Source: Carex sylvatica (lineage: Eukaryota; Streptophyta; Magnoliopsida; Poales; Cyperaceae). From it: a stretch of 64,000 nucleotides of DNA. Made by a program: the position numbers and the translations under genes. The notes under the pieces are model-generated. The model saw nothing but the letters and a program-made list of their open reading frames with translations, was not told the DNA's origin and searched no databases. Position 1 is the first letter of the stretch. Each line of letters begins with the position of its first letter. Location: positions 72,001 through 136,000 of the forward strand of contig CAXKVR010000179.1 of the NCBI GenBank assembly GCA_964058845.1, written 5' to 3'. Below, piece by piece: positions 25,140 through 35,721 of this stretch.

Positions 25140-28100
25140 TAAATCTCAAAGTTTATCCCGAATCGCAAAGAGAAGAGATTACATCTCAAACCGTAATTCG
25201 ATTTGAAACCCTAGCTTCTTGTTTGTTTCGATTTCCCCAGCAAACCCCAAAAACTTAGGCGAAAAATCATTTTCGTTTTCCCCCCATTCGCACCATGCTT
25301 CTCCCCCAAATTTTCCGAGAGGCATATAAGCGGCCGCCCAAACTATCCTCTAATTTCAACCCCCACTTTCACACTCCTCTCGTATCCTATCACTTTCTCA
25401 CATCGCACTCCCTCACATATTACTATCAACTAGTTTCAGGGCTAAGCACCTCACTACCTCTCCTTCCGGTAGCACATCGCTGGTCTTGCTGGGAAATCAG
25501 GAGGGGGAAGAAAGTCTCTTCTCCAATACAAACTTATTCGGTAAGCCCCCCCTAAAATACTTTGATTTCAATTCATTTATTTGTTGTTTGTATGAGAATG
25601 AGATGCAATTGTGATTTTAGTTGAATTTATTTGCGTTAACCTCTTCATATGCTAGGAATTAGTTTGGAATGAAAATATACGACTTCCACTAGTTTGATTT
25701 GTTGTGGTTCTGGTTGATTCTATTTACTTAATTGATGAAAATATGCAACCCTAACCTAAGTGCAGACCCTGTATCCTTATTGAGTAACTAGTGTCTGTCA
25801 CATGCTTGATTAGTGTCATGTGCTTGTTTAGTGTCAATTGAAAGTAAAGTTCATGAAAAATTATCTTGGTTAGTGTCATGTGCTTCCATTTCTCATCTCT
25901 ATTATGAGTTGTGATTCTTGTTGTTTCTATTTACTTAGTTGATTCTAGTTGATTTTATCATGTGCTTGTCTTTCTGATGTGTAACACCATTTTTATTTAT
26001 TTTTCCTAGCACAATAGAAATGGCTCCTAGAAAGTCTGTTCTTACAAGAGCAACTCGTAAACGTCACTCCAAGAGAAACGTTACTTCACAACCAGTGCTT
26101 GAGGTTGGCGAGGGTTCAAATGCTAACTTTGAAGGTGAAATTACACATCCAGAACCACCAAAGAAAAAGGGACGGGGGGCCGGAAAGATACAAAAATCAA
26201 CCGAGGTAGTGGAGGACCGACCAATAATATGGCCAATTTCGGATTGTGAGTTCACCTGCGACGAAAAACCAAACAAAATAACAGCAGCAATAACTAGGTA
26301 CAACCTCTAATTATAAGACAATTTTTAAGTTATATTATATATATTCAGTTATATTGTAAGTACAGCCTCTAATTGCAATAACTAGGTACAGTCTCCTAAA
26401 TCTGAATCATATATATTCAATTATATTATACATTACAAGACAATTTTTGAGTTAAAATTACATCCATTATAATATCTGCTTTGTTATTTGAAAACCAGCT
26501 AGGTAATTACTATTTAACAGTTACTCTAGCATTTCCATTTGGATATGCATGTGAAGACTTATATCATATAAAAATAATTTATCATTTTTTAACATCTTAA
26601 TGTTATCTTGTTTCATATTGACCTAATAATTCCCTTTTCTATCACTAGGCTAGCCCTAAATCACATGCCGGGCCCGTTGAGAAGCTTCTTGTCATTTGAT
26701 GACACAACGAAGAAAAATATTGAGTTCTTGTTTTTGGTACCATATATTTATTTTTAAACCTTTTTTTTAAGGGGAATCTTGGTAGAAAACAGGTTCCTAA
26801 AACAAAATTAGATGGAGTTCCATAACCTGGATTAACAGTTCACATAAAAGAAATGTCAATACGGAATTTAGCGTATAAATAAATTGGAATTAAAATACAT
26901 GTTGAACTAGTTATAGAAAAACAGTAGCACACTGCAGTTTAGGATATCCATATATACACAAATATAGCCTAGCTACTGATGACTGTGCTATGCTTCTTCA
27001 AACAGATAGCATAATGCTGGCTCTCTAATATGTATATTCAAATACAATTCTTGAAACTCATTTTAATTTGTCATATACACAAATGCAATTATGGAAATAT
27101 TAAAACGAGGACCACTGTTAATACTATGCATATTTATTTTTTTACAGAAAAAATTCAGATACAAAGAAGGGGTAGACCGAGACTATTGTCGAGATGTTCT
27201 GGAGGCCATAGCAACTAAAAGGTACAGAGAGGAGCTACATGAGGCACGAGACTACTGCTTTAAAAAATGGAAACACAACAAACAAGCATGGAAGGAATAC
27301 ATTCCCCATTGGTGCCTTGACCACCCTTACTGGCAGGGTTTGTGTGATATCTTCTTCACAGAGGATTGGCAAAATATGAGTAGAAAGCACCACATTAACC
27401 GCACAAAGTCAAGACTACGAGTTGCCAATCACTGTGGATCAGCCAGCTCCCACCAGCATTTTGGTAAACTGGTAAGCTTCATCATCAAATATTATGTTCC
27501 CAAATTAAAAATATTTGTAATTTACATATTCATCTGACTGTTTGTTTGTTCCTTTTCATGTGGAGACAAAATTAAATAATGGAAAAGAGCCATCGATGGG
27601 GGAACTTTACCTCCATACTCATAGTCGTCGAGCAGATGGGAAATCACCTGTTGTTGTCCAAATACAATCTGCCATAACAAGTGTTTCTGATCCTAATGAA
27701 AACACGGATTGTAACGGGGTTTCGGATCCAAGTACTGATGAGCCTAGCACACAGGTTGTAGATTATGATATCAACTCCTTGCGTTTTACCAGCTCGGACG
27801 CAAAAGCAGTTTATGTAAGTTGTATTATTTAAATTAATGTGCATTTATTGTTAACCTTAGTGCATAATAAGGTCAAAATAAATAGGGTTAATTTTCAGAT
27901 TTTTTAGAGTTTTTAATGGTAAATTGGTAAATTGGTATTGATGAATTGACTGGTCCTGATGTAATTTAAGTGTTTTATAACATTAAAGATTGATACTGCT
28001 GATAATGATCCTGATTATTGGAATAATAATATAGTAATTTTATGATACAATGCACAATGCAGCTTGGTTAGTTTTATGGATCAATAATATAAATAGTGGT

Positions 28101-29743
28101 GTATCAAGGGCAATAGTTAATGAGCCAATACATGGGTTCTTCTAATTATCTTTTTTTAGTTCCTTTATAGCAACAACTGGGGGCTGATCGGGTAAATAAT
28201 CTATTTTCATATGGTTTCTAATATGTTGCAACTCATAGGAAAAAATGAAGGACATGACGGCTGATTCGGGCAATACCGACATGGATGAGAGCACCATGTA
28301 TCTAACAGCTGTTGGTGGATCAAGCCACGGTAGGGTGCGGGGATTTGGAAGCATGCTACAACACAATGACAACACAGCAACCACCCGAGCCAGGACAAAA
28401 CACACATCTTCTTCTGTTTCTGGGTTGACAGACAATGGAGGGCAGATAATCCATACCCGCGAAGAACTACAAATCATGTTAGCTAACTGTGATCGTCTTC
28501 TTGATGAGGAAAGGGCCCTCAGGGATAGAAAAATGGCAACTTATGACTTTTACTTCAGTAAATTATTCAGCGCGTATGGGGAACTAAGGCCTACTTCAGA
28601 GGTACTTAAAACACACTTGATGGTTAATTTTTCTAGAATTAAATTTCTCTTTGCTGTTGAGTTGTCCTTCCCCCTAATGGTTATAACACCCTTGATACTT
28701 AAAACACACTTGATGGTTAATTTGTACAGAAAACACACTTGATACTTAAAACACACTTGAAGGTTATAAATTTTCTCATTTATGAGATATGGCAGTATAC
28801 CATCAAATGGTTGAGTTCTCTTTTCTGTTGAGATATGGCAGTATACTAATATTACGTCATGCATGCACATTGTTTAACTTAGGATGGCGTAAACAGTCAT
28901 GGAACTCAGCACGGTGTCATGGGGAATCTTCCTTCTCTCCAGGTCACTCTTAACTGTAGAACATAATGGATCATATATTATTAATTTTCCATTTTGTGAT
29001 CTACGATGTATAACACTATGCTTGCATATATTATGTTTAGGGTCAATGTCTCACCAATCCTCCATTTCATGGAGAAGCTTCACTTATGCAAACGGCCATC
29101 TCCCAGGTAATGAGTTATATAAGTCATGCTTTCAAATTTAACTTACGATGAAAACTCAGATATTAGGACAACCAGCAACAAAGGTCAACCTAATTGAAAT
29201 GAAAAGGGAGAAGTATCACCTAATTGATGTAACACATCAACAAATGCCAGCAGTTCAATCACAGTAGATTATTGTATGTTGTAAAATCAGGTCAAATAAT
29301 TAAGTTTGAGAAAAAAAACATTAATGTAATGCGTAAAGTGAAAAATTATATACTTGAGGGTGTATATGCATAAATGTTCTTTATAACAATGTATATGCCT
29401 AAATTCTTTACTTGAGGGTGTATATGCCTAAAGTGAACTGCTGGTTATTTATTCTTGTTGTATAAAGTGAAGAAATATTTAACTGAGGGTGTATATGCAT
29501 AAATTATTTACTTGAGTGTGTATATGCCTAAAGCGAACTACTGGTCAACCCAATGGCAAAGTGAAGAATTCTTTAGTTTGATGGTGTATATGCCTAAATT
29601 CTTTGCATGTTGTTTCTTCGTGTTATACATAGGGTCTTGCTATTCCTATGCAACCAAGCCTTGGAGGGGGTTTCCAAGCACTACTAAATCAAACTCAAGC
29701 AAGAAATGATGACAACACAAGGGGTGAAGACGAGTGGTTTTAA
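25140..29743 (+). CDS. Transposase_24 (TNPA-like) gene 2 of the CACTA element, apparently intact
   Basis: A leader exon (about 25140-25540, donor cttattcg|gtaagc) is followed by eight coding exons: 26020-26297, 26649-26736, 27148-27471, 27566-27814, 28239-28601, 28883-28942, 29041-29106 and 29633-29743 (TAA). The start is the ATG at 26020. All introns after coding exon 2 fall in phase 0 and the joined frame is open for ~512 residues. The N-terminus is basic (RATRKRHSKRN, PKKKGRGAGK). The Transposase_24 core reads NHMPGPLRSFLSFDDTTK, then KKFRYKEGVDRD, KQAWKEYIPHWC and YWQGLCDIFFTEDW. A second conserved block follows (GKEPSMGELYLHTHSRRADG), then a charged helix (REELQIMLANCDRLLDEERA). It is only distantly like gene 1, which argues for an old split rather than a recent duplication. 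Likely role: DNA-binding helper at the subterminal repeats; inferred from the family. Confidence 0.85.
29340..29612 (+). repeat. Irregular tandem repeat in the last intron of TNPA-like gene 2
   Basis: The motif gagggtgtatatgcctaaa or close forms occurs about six times with variable spacing. Its role is unknown. Confidence 0.6.
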
Positions 29744-30190
29744 TGTGCAAAAGTGCACATTTTTTGTGAATCTACAAGTTCTAACATACGACAACCTATA
29801 GGGAAGCTTATTTTGTGAATTTTTGTTAACACAGTGTGTATATTTTGGGTACAGATATTGCCAATGATGCAATTAGATAGTATTGTTGTTGTAATGGGGG
29901 GTTGCAAATTATGGGAGAATGCATGATGACTATACTATGTTCATGCTTTATATATATGAAATGTGTTTTCCATCTATTTATTTGATGTTTCTATGTTTTT
30001 ATGTTTATCTGGTTTGATGGTAAGTGTTAAATGCCATAATCAATTTATGAGTGTGTTTTCCATCTATTTATTTATGTTTTTGTGTTTATCTGGTTTAATG
30101 GTAAGTGGAGAATGCATGGGAGTACCAAATTGGTACAGGGAGGGTTGTAGAATGAAGGCATACAAATTGGTATAATGCCATTTTGCATTT
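29744..30190. other. 3' region of TNPA-like gene 2
   Basis: Presumed 3' untranslated and downstream sequence. A ~45-bp segment (gtgttttccatctatttattt ... tttatctggtttgatggtaag) is repeated at 29962 and 30054. Confidence 0.5.
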
Positions 30191-30690
30191 TCATGGGTGT
30201 ACCTTTGGAGGTTTTCCATGCAAATAGTATCCCATGGAATAAATCTGGTGGGCCCCACAAACGCCTCCCTTGGAAATAAATTAGTGGGCCCCATGTTAGC
30301 TAGCCTTGGAAATACTGGAGTGAGTCCCACGTACTTGCCTTGGAAATACTGGGGTGGGACCCACATACGATGCCCTTGGAAATAATCGGGTGGGGTCCAC
30401 TTATGTTACCTTGGAAATACTTATGTGGTCCCACGTTCTCTACCATTGGAAAAACTCAAGACAGTGCCTAAGTTCAGAAGTATTTCCAAGCGCCCTTTTT
30501 CCAAGAGTAATCGCATGAAAAAAGAAAGAAATGAGTACTTCCAACGGTGTCCTTGGAAATAACCACTATTACCAACGAGGGTTATTGCTACGGGAGAATT
30601 TCCAATGGTAGCGCATGGAAATGGCGATTTCAGGGCTTATTCCAACGGTACTCCAATGGAAAAAGCCATTTTCTCCTCATGGTAATAATG
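30190..30690. repeat. Right subterminal repeats of the CACTA element, with a phased ~35-bp array
   Basis: Between 30265 and 30450 the motif CCTTGGAAATA recurs at near-regular ~35-bp steps (30269, 30305, 30339, 30375, 30410, 30444), most copies followed by a GTGGG.CCCAC palindrome. Further single motifs in both orientations run up to the terminal repeat. Confidence 0.85.
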
Positions 30691-30708
30691 TAAATTCTAG
30701 TAGTGCCA

Positions 30709-32384
30709 GTTGGCAGATCCTGACCCAGACAGATGCCTCGTATACAGTGCCATATGGGGCAGTCATCGCAATTATGAAGAAACTGGCAAGGGGATTTCTT
30801 ATGTTTGGGGTCAGCTCCAGATACTCCTAGATGCGAACATCTATTGATTTTCATATCGTGTATGGTATAGTCACAACCTTCTGAGCTGTTGGACATTAGA
30901 GCAGAGGGGACTCTGATATTATCGGGGACCGATCGTATGTTACTGGATAGTGGAGTACCACTATCCCGATCGGGTGTCTCAATAGTTTGGCTTAGATGCT
31001 TTCATTTCGAAGCACCTGCTGATGGGTGAGAGCGACACTGACAAGTTCCGTCAGTAAGTATTTATCTACTTAATTTTATTATCACTTTAATATTGACAAG
31101 TTTCCTTCTTTTCTAATTAATTGTACTTGCTGAATGATGCACACTAAACCCAAAGTACACTGGAGCCAACGTTTCAGCTTGGAGTACGACTTGGCTCGAC
31201 ATCTGGAGCAGTACTTATGGACTCTGCCATCTCCTGCATCATTGGGTGCTGGTCCCGAGGATTTGAGATATGCCGTGAGGTACCAGAGATGGGGCATACC
31301 GTCAGTCTACCTTACGGGCCATTATGGCGACATCCTTAGACGTAGACTGATGGATGATTCATCTAGGAGTTACATGCCTTGGGGTCCGATCGATGCTCAC
31401 GCGGTAAATATAACTGAAACTTACTTTATTTAAAAATTACAAATTTTAATTACACTTATTGTTGTCATAATCATAAAAATATGTTGTGTGCAATTATTGA
31501 CAATTGTGAGAGAAGTTGGACATAGCCTGGTGTGCATGGAGAGGGATGCTTGGCGAGCGATAGGATCCAATATGCTCCAGTACTCTGCACCAATCGTGGA
31601 GAGAGGCGGTTGGGACGGCCGCCTCGTTGGCATGCTGCACGATGCTGGGGAGAACATCAATTGGCGAGAGATAAAGTCGACACCGCGAGATCTGAATTAT
31701 CAACAAGTCCCTGTCTACGCCGATGAGATGCCACCACCTCCTACAAGTGATTACAAGTTAATATTCAAAGTATGACATACACAATCATTTTATTTTTCTC
31801 GAATTCTTTGTTCTAACTAAGTTAACTTTCAATTATGCAGATGATGACTCGGGTTGGGTGTTCCACAATTAGGTGTTGAATACCCAAGGATGGGACATTT
31901 ATATAAATAAACATGGAGTTCCGGTAGAACTTGGCCCGGTAAGTCGAGCTTTCTATTATTTATAGCACAGTTCTTTGTAAGTAGAAAATATAACATTATT
32001 TAAATTTAGGATGGATCACCTCATTGGCAAGCTGATCCTGATTTTAGCATGGATGAGATAACTCCAGGAGATACAGATGCGGGCGTGCTTAGCTCTCACA
32101 GACCACGGTATGGAGTTACGATGGAGCATGACTACGAGGCTGGTGGGAGTGGATCTCAGACTGTAGATGGCTTTGCCTCTGTATTATTTGGCACACCGCT
32201 TCCTACCACGTATCCTACAAGTTGGGAGCAAGGTCCATGGGAGATGCGTACACACCCGGCCGATGCAGAGTCAGCTGGTCCATTTGATCCATGGGCAACC
32301 GATACAGGTATGCAGCACATGTATACAGAGAGTCAAATCTCGAATTCAATCACAAACCCTAATCTCAAATTCAATCGCATTTAA
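30709..32384 (+). pseudogene. Plant mobile domain gene, 3' part, decayed
   Basis: This continues PMD exon 4 after the CACTA insertion: YRGPIVCYWIVEYHYPDRV (with nearby stops) matches YRGPLICFWIVEHHYPDRV of the intact copy. The next exon (near 31140-31405) encodes LRYAVRYQRWGIPSVYL..HYGD. The one after (about 31495-31770) encodes SLVCMERDAWRAIGSNMLQY and MLHDAGENINWR. Short downstream exons follow (PHWQADPDFS, then a Pro/Gly/Thr-rich C-terminus to the stop at 32384). Frameshifts and stops show that it is no longer functional. The C-terminal part has diverged strongly from the intact copy. Confidence 0.82.
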
Positions 32385-32700
32385 TCACCATAAATCCTAA
32401 TCATGAATTCAATCGAATCGAATCAAAAACTTACCCGAGGGAGAGAGAGGAGTGGCAGCGAGGTAGAGGGCGGAGGAGGGAGGCACGACAGTGAAATGGC
32501 AGAGGCAGCCAATAGGTTTTTTCTTCTTTTTTTCTTTTGTTCTGGTGCAAGGACGAAGTAGAGATGAGACAGAGAATGATTGAAGCAGAGAAAGAGAGAG
32601 ATGAGGGTCTTCAAAGGCTGTATAAGATCCATAGTGGATCGCCCGGGTAGTGGGCGGTCAGGTCTCTAGTGGACCACCACAGCCCCTGGCGATTCACTGG
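32385..32700 (-). repeat. Right terminal inverted repeat of MULE 1
   Basis: The reverse complement of this stretch repeats the left end: the outer ~65 bp are nearly identical, the middle is diverged and CT-rich, and the inner part again holds the gggtaagtttttgattcgat segment. A further GACCGCC/GGCGGTC pair follows at 32717-32740 and may still belong to the element. Confidence 0.75.
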
Positions 32701-32810
32701 AGATCTGGACCGCCCGTAGGCTTGGCGGTCTGGGTAGAAATAAAAAAAAAACGATACAGTGGTTAGTTTGATAAAAAAAAAATTGTATTAAAAAAAATGG
32801 CCGCCAAAAT

Positions 32811-34743
32811 GGAATCAGTAAAATTTTGTGTCAACATTTTAGATAAATTAACCGGTTTAATTACTAATTTATTTAAATACTTATATATATACTAGTATCG
32901 TGCCCGTATGTTACAACGGAAATATGTTATAAAAAAATCATAAAATATAAATTATTTTCATAAAATAAACAACAATAAAAAGAATAATATTTAACAAATC
33001 CTACATGTCAATAGTTACAAAACTCTTAACATAGATATATTCATTGCAAGATTACTTGCGAATTAAACCACAATTTACTTAAGATGAAAAAGTGTCTAGC
33101 TTTTTTTCCATTTACAAATAACATAATCACTACTGTGAGTCAATTCAACAATCTCAAATGTGTTGATTATTACTACAATTTATTTGGTTTCATTTCAAGA
33201 GTACCACAGGTCAGTTAATCACAAGTCTGAAGCTTCTGTACAGCATATATTACTTCTCCTTGTATGTCTTTTGCATTCATTCTTTTGTGATTTGTTTGAT
33301 TTGTGGTTGCATTATGAATGTGATTTTTTTAAGAGAAGTCCGTAAACGTAATATATAAATTGAAAGGTCTAAGAATTACATTAAAGTACTTTAAAACCTA
33401 CACAACAAAATACAACAGACTACTTAAAGTTATCAAAGTCTCCTAATTTATAAAAAGGTAAAAAGCACCTATCTACACGCCCCTTTCCATTTTGTTAAAA
33501 GAGAATAGGTAAGGGTTGTAAATGCAATTTTTTCTCTAATTCTCTGACAACTTCTTCTTCTCTTACCAGTAGTGCCTTGTTGTGCCTGTTTCATTGTCAA
33601 ACACTCAATTTTCTTATCAGCAACTGCAATGCCACCTGTGTAAACTTCTAAGAGGTTTGTTTATATTTCAATTAGGAAGTCTCCTAGGTCTAATCTATGG
33701 TTTATCGGATTTTCCCTAGTGGTATCCCCCCTTATTCGGTCCCCTTCTTATAGTGGCAGCTAACTGCTCTCCTTGTATGCAGGAAAAGACTAAGTCAATG
33801 CTTAAAAATACTGTTCTCAAATACCACTGTAAGGCTTGCATCTCCAAGTGTTTACACAATTTCTAATGTACATACATTGAAAAGTTTCAGCACTGCATTT
33901 TTTTTAAATAAAAATAAAATGATAAAAATTCCTTCAAACAATAAAAAATTAACCATGCTCCATCAATATTTAATTTCGATAGTGCCCAAACTGCCCTTAA
34001 TGTTTCATCTTCAGAAAAGTGTATCAAGAGATAAGAAATAAATCACCTCAGTGTTGAATCTTGTATCAGCTGCTAGGATATTAAACTTCTCCTTCCAATT
34101 TTTAGAACTGAAATAAAACATAAAAATAATGTCAAAGTGACAAGAACTTTAAGATCTGATTGTAACAAAAAGCTTTCAACAATTACACATTACATTAAGG
34201 ATATTAAGTACTGGTATTACGCATTATAATATGCTGGTAGTGGACATATTCATTAAATCTGCTCCCCTCAATTTCACTATCTACTGTTTTCTCATACAGA
34301 AATGACATTTTTTTCATAAAAGTGCCAAAGTTGTTTCAGAGGACACCAAAGTCGGTTCAGTACGTACCAGTGGTAATACCAGTAGCCATACCAGCTGCAA
34401 CAAAAGCTGAAGCGTACCAGGAGTCATACCAGCAGCCAACAAAATGAATTGCTAAAATCATTTGTAACAATTAAGCGATCCATTTATTTTGGCCTTATTA
34501 AATTTCTACCATCTAAAATCCATAATTTACAAACAATTATGACACCAAAAATACATGAACCAGGAGCAATGTCCATGAAGTTAATTATCCCTAATCAAAC
34601 CAAATCAACCATAGCAAATTTCTTATTAATTGCTTAACTATAAGCCAAGGCTCTCCAACAAAATAAAAATGAAGAGACTTTTAGGCCAAACAGGTAAGAG
34701 TAAGATGTCCATCATTATTAACTGTAACAACAAGACATCAATT
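32811..34743. other. Non-coding AT-rich region between the two large MULE blocks
   Basis: No gene is recognisable. Near 32886-32920 a segment (actagtatcgtgcccgtatg) resembles the 5' tips of some plant Helitrons. Around 34340-34440 the motif TACCAG recurs several times. Otherwise nothing is seen. Confidence 0.5.
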
Positions 34744-35018
34744 TAGCAAAAAAGAAAAATTGTGAGATTGTCACTACAAAACTTTAAAATTGTGAGATTG
34801 TCACTACAAACTTCAAAATTGTGAGAATGCCACTATAAAATTTTATTAATTGTGAAAATAATATTTATACTGTATTCTTATACTGTTTTTATTAAGAATT
34901 AATTAAAAACAACTGTTTTGATATACCTATTTTTATATTTTCAATTTTACCCTCCATACACAATTAATTTGAGTACTTGCCACCGTACGCCTCCAGTCCA
35001 TTTGTTTCCTCTGGTCAA

Positions 35019-35125
35019 CCGACATTTTTAAAAATACCCAAAAAAAAAAACAAATTATTAAAAATAACAGGGTTCCAGCCAAATTTTTAAAAATGCCCTG
35101 ACCGCCTAAAAATGGGGCGGTCCGG
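35019..35125 (+). repeat. Left TIR of MULE 2
   Basis: Identical in inverted orientation to 45208-45314, including an 11-base A run. The inner edge carries the palindromic pair GACCGCC TAAAAATG GGGCGGTC. Confidence 0.97.
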
Positions 35126-35202
35126 AATTAAAATTCCTAACCGCCGATAAATGGGGCGGTCCGGAATTTTAATTCCTGACCGCCTAAAAATGGGGCGGTC
35201 CG
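35096..35202 (+). repeat. Three GACCGCC/GGCGGTC hairpin units at the left end of MULE 2
   Basis: About 40-bp units, each with an arm pair ACCGCC...GGCGGT around an AT-rich centre, repeated three times; the right end has only one. They may be transposase-binding sites or hairpins in the transcript. Confidence 0.8.
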
Positions 35203-35312
35203 GGTTTTTTTTTTTTTTTTTTTTTTTCCCTGGTTTTTCCTTATAAGGAGAAGGTGCCTTCAGCCAGAGGAAAGAGAGAAGGGGAAAGAGAAAGAGAGAG
35301 AAAGAGAGGGAG

Positions 35313-35345
<33 letters not shown>

Positions 35346-35721
35346 GAGAAAGAGAGAAGGAGAAGGAGCTGCTACAGGTACGTACTGTTTATTTTTTAAA
35401 TATTTTATTTACTGTTCACGTACTGTTAATGTATGTATTTACTGTTCACATACTGTTCACTTACGTATGTACTGTTCACGTACTGTTCATGTACGTATTT
35501 ACTGTTCACTTACGTATTTAATGTTGACAAACTATTCACTTACGTATTTGTTGTTCGCATACTATTCATTTATGTATGTACTGTTGACCCAAATTGATAA
35601 GTACATATTAACTGTTCACATACCATTAATTTAGGACTGTTTAATACTGATGGCAGCTGTATACAATTGGAACTGGTAAACTGACAAAATATTTACCATT
35701 CATTAATGTAGTTTATTGGCC
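35203..35721. promoter_or_regulatory. Promoter and leader region of the MULE 2 transposase
   Basis: Contains a poly-T run (35204-35227), a TTATAAGG box at about 35241 that could be a TATA element, a GA-rich run (35265-35367), and a loose tandem repeat of TACTGTTCACxTAC (about 35385-35630). The transposase ATG follows at 35722. Confidence 0.5.

Larger units (their letters stand above)
3338..30705. mobile_element. CACTA (En/Spm) element, 27.4 kb including a nested retrotransposon
   Basis: The left end reads cactactagaatttaca and the right end is its exact reverse complement (17 bp); similarity continues for about 30 bp. The 3-bp duplication cca flanks it at 3335-3337 and 30706-30708, as expected for CACTA elements. 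Removing the element rejoins PMD exon 4. Inside are dense subterminal repeats of TTGGAAAT/ATTTCCAA type, a minus-strand TNPD gene, a minus-strand Transposase_24 gene and a plus-strand Transposase_24 gene. Without the 10.7-kb chromovirus it is about 16.6 kb long. Confidence 0.95.
1..32700. mobile_element. PMD-carrying Mutator-like element 1 (non-autonomous, left tip outside window)
   Basis: The first ~65 bases return as an inverted repeat at about 32627-32690, with only a few mismatches. The inversion continues loosely inwards: the stretch around 310-400 (ctcgggtaagtttttgattc) is inverted near 32420-32440. Between these long terminal inverted repeats the only original gene is a plant-mobile-domain gene on the + strand. 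No MURA transposase is present, so the element would need help from another copy. Its length without the 27.4-kb CACTA is about 5.3 kb. Because the left tip is off the window, the outermost base and the TSD cannot be read. On the right the element may extend to about 32810, since another GACCGCCC/GGCGGTC pair lies at 32717-32740. Assignment to the MULE superfamily rests on the long inverted repeats and on likeness to the complete MULE at 35019-45314. Confidence 0.75.
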
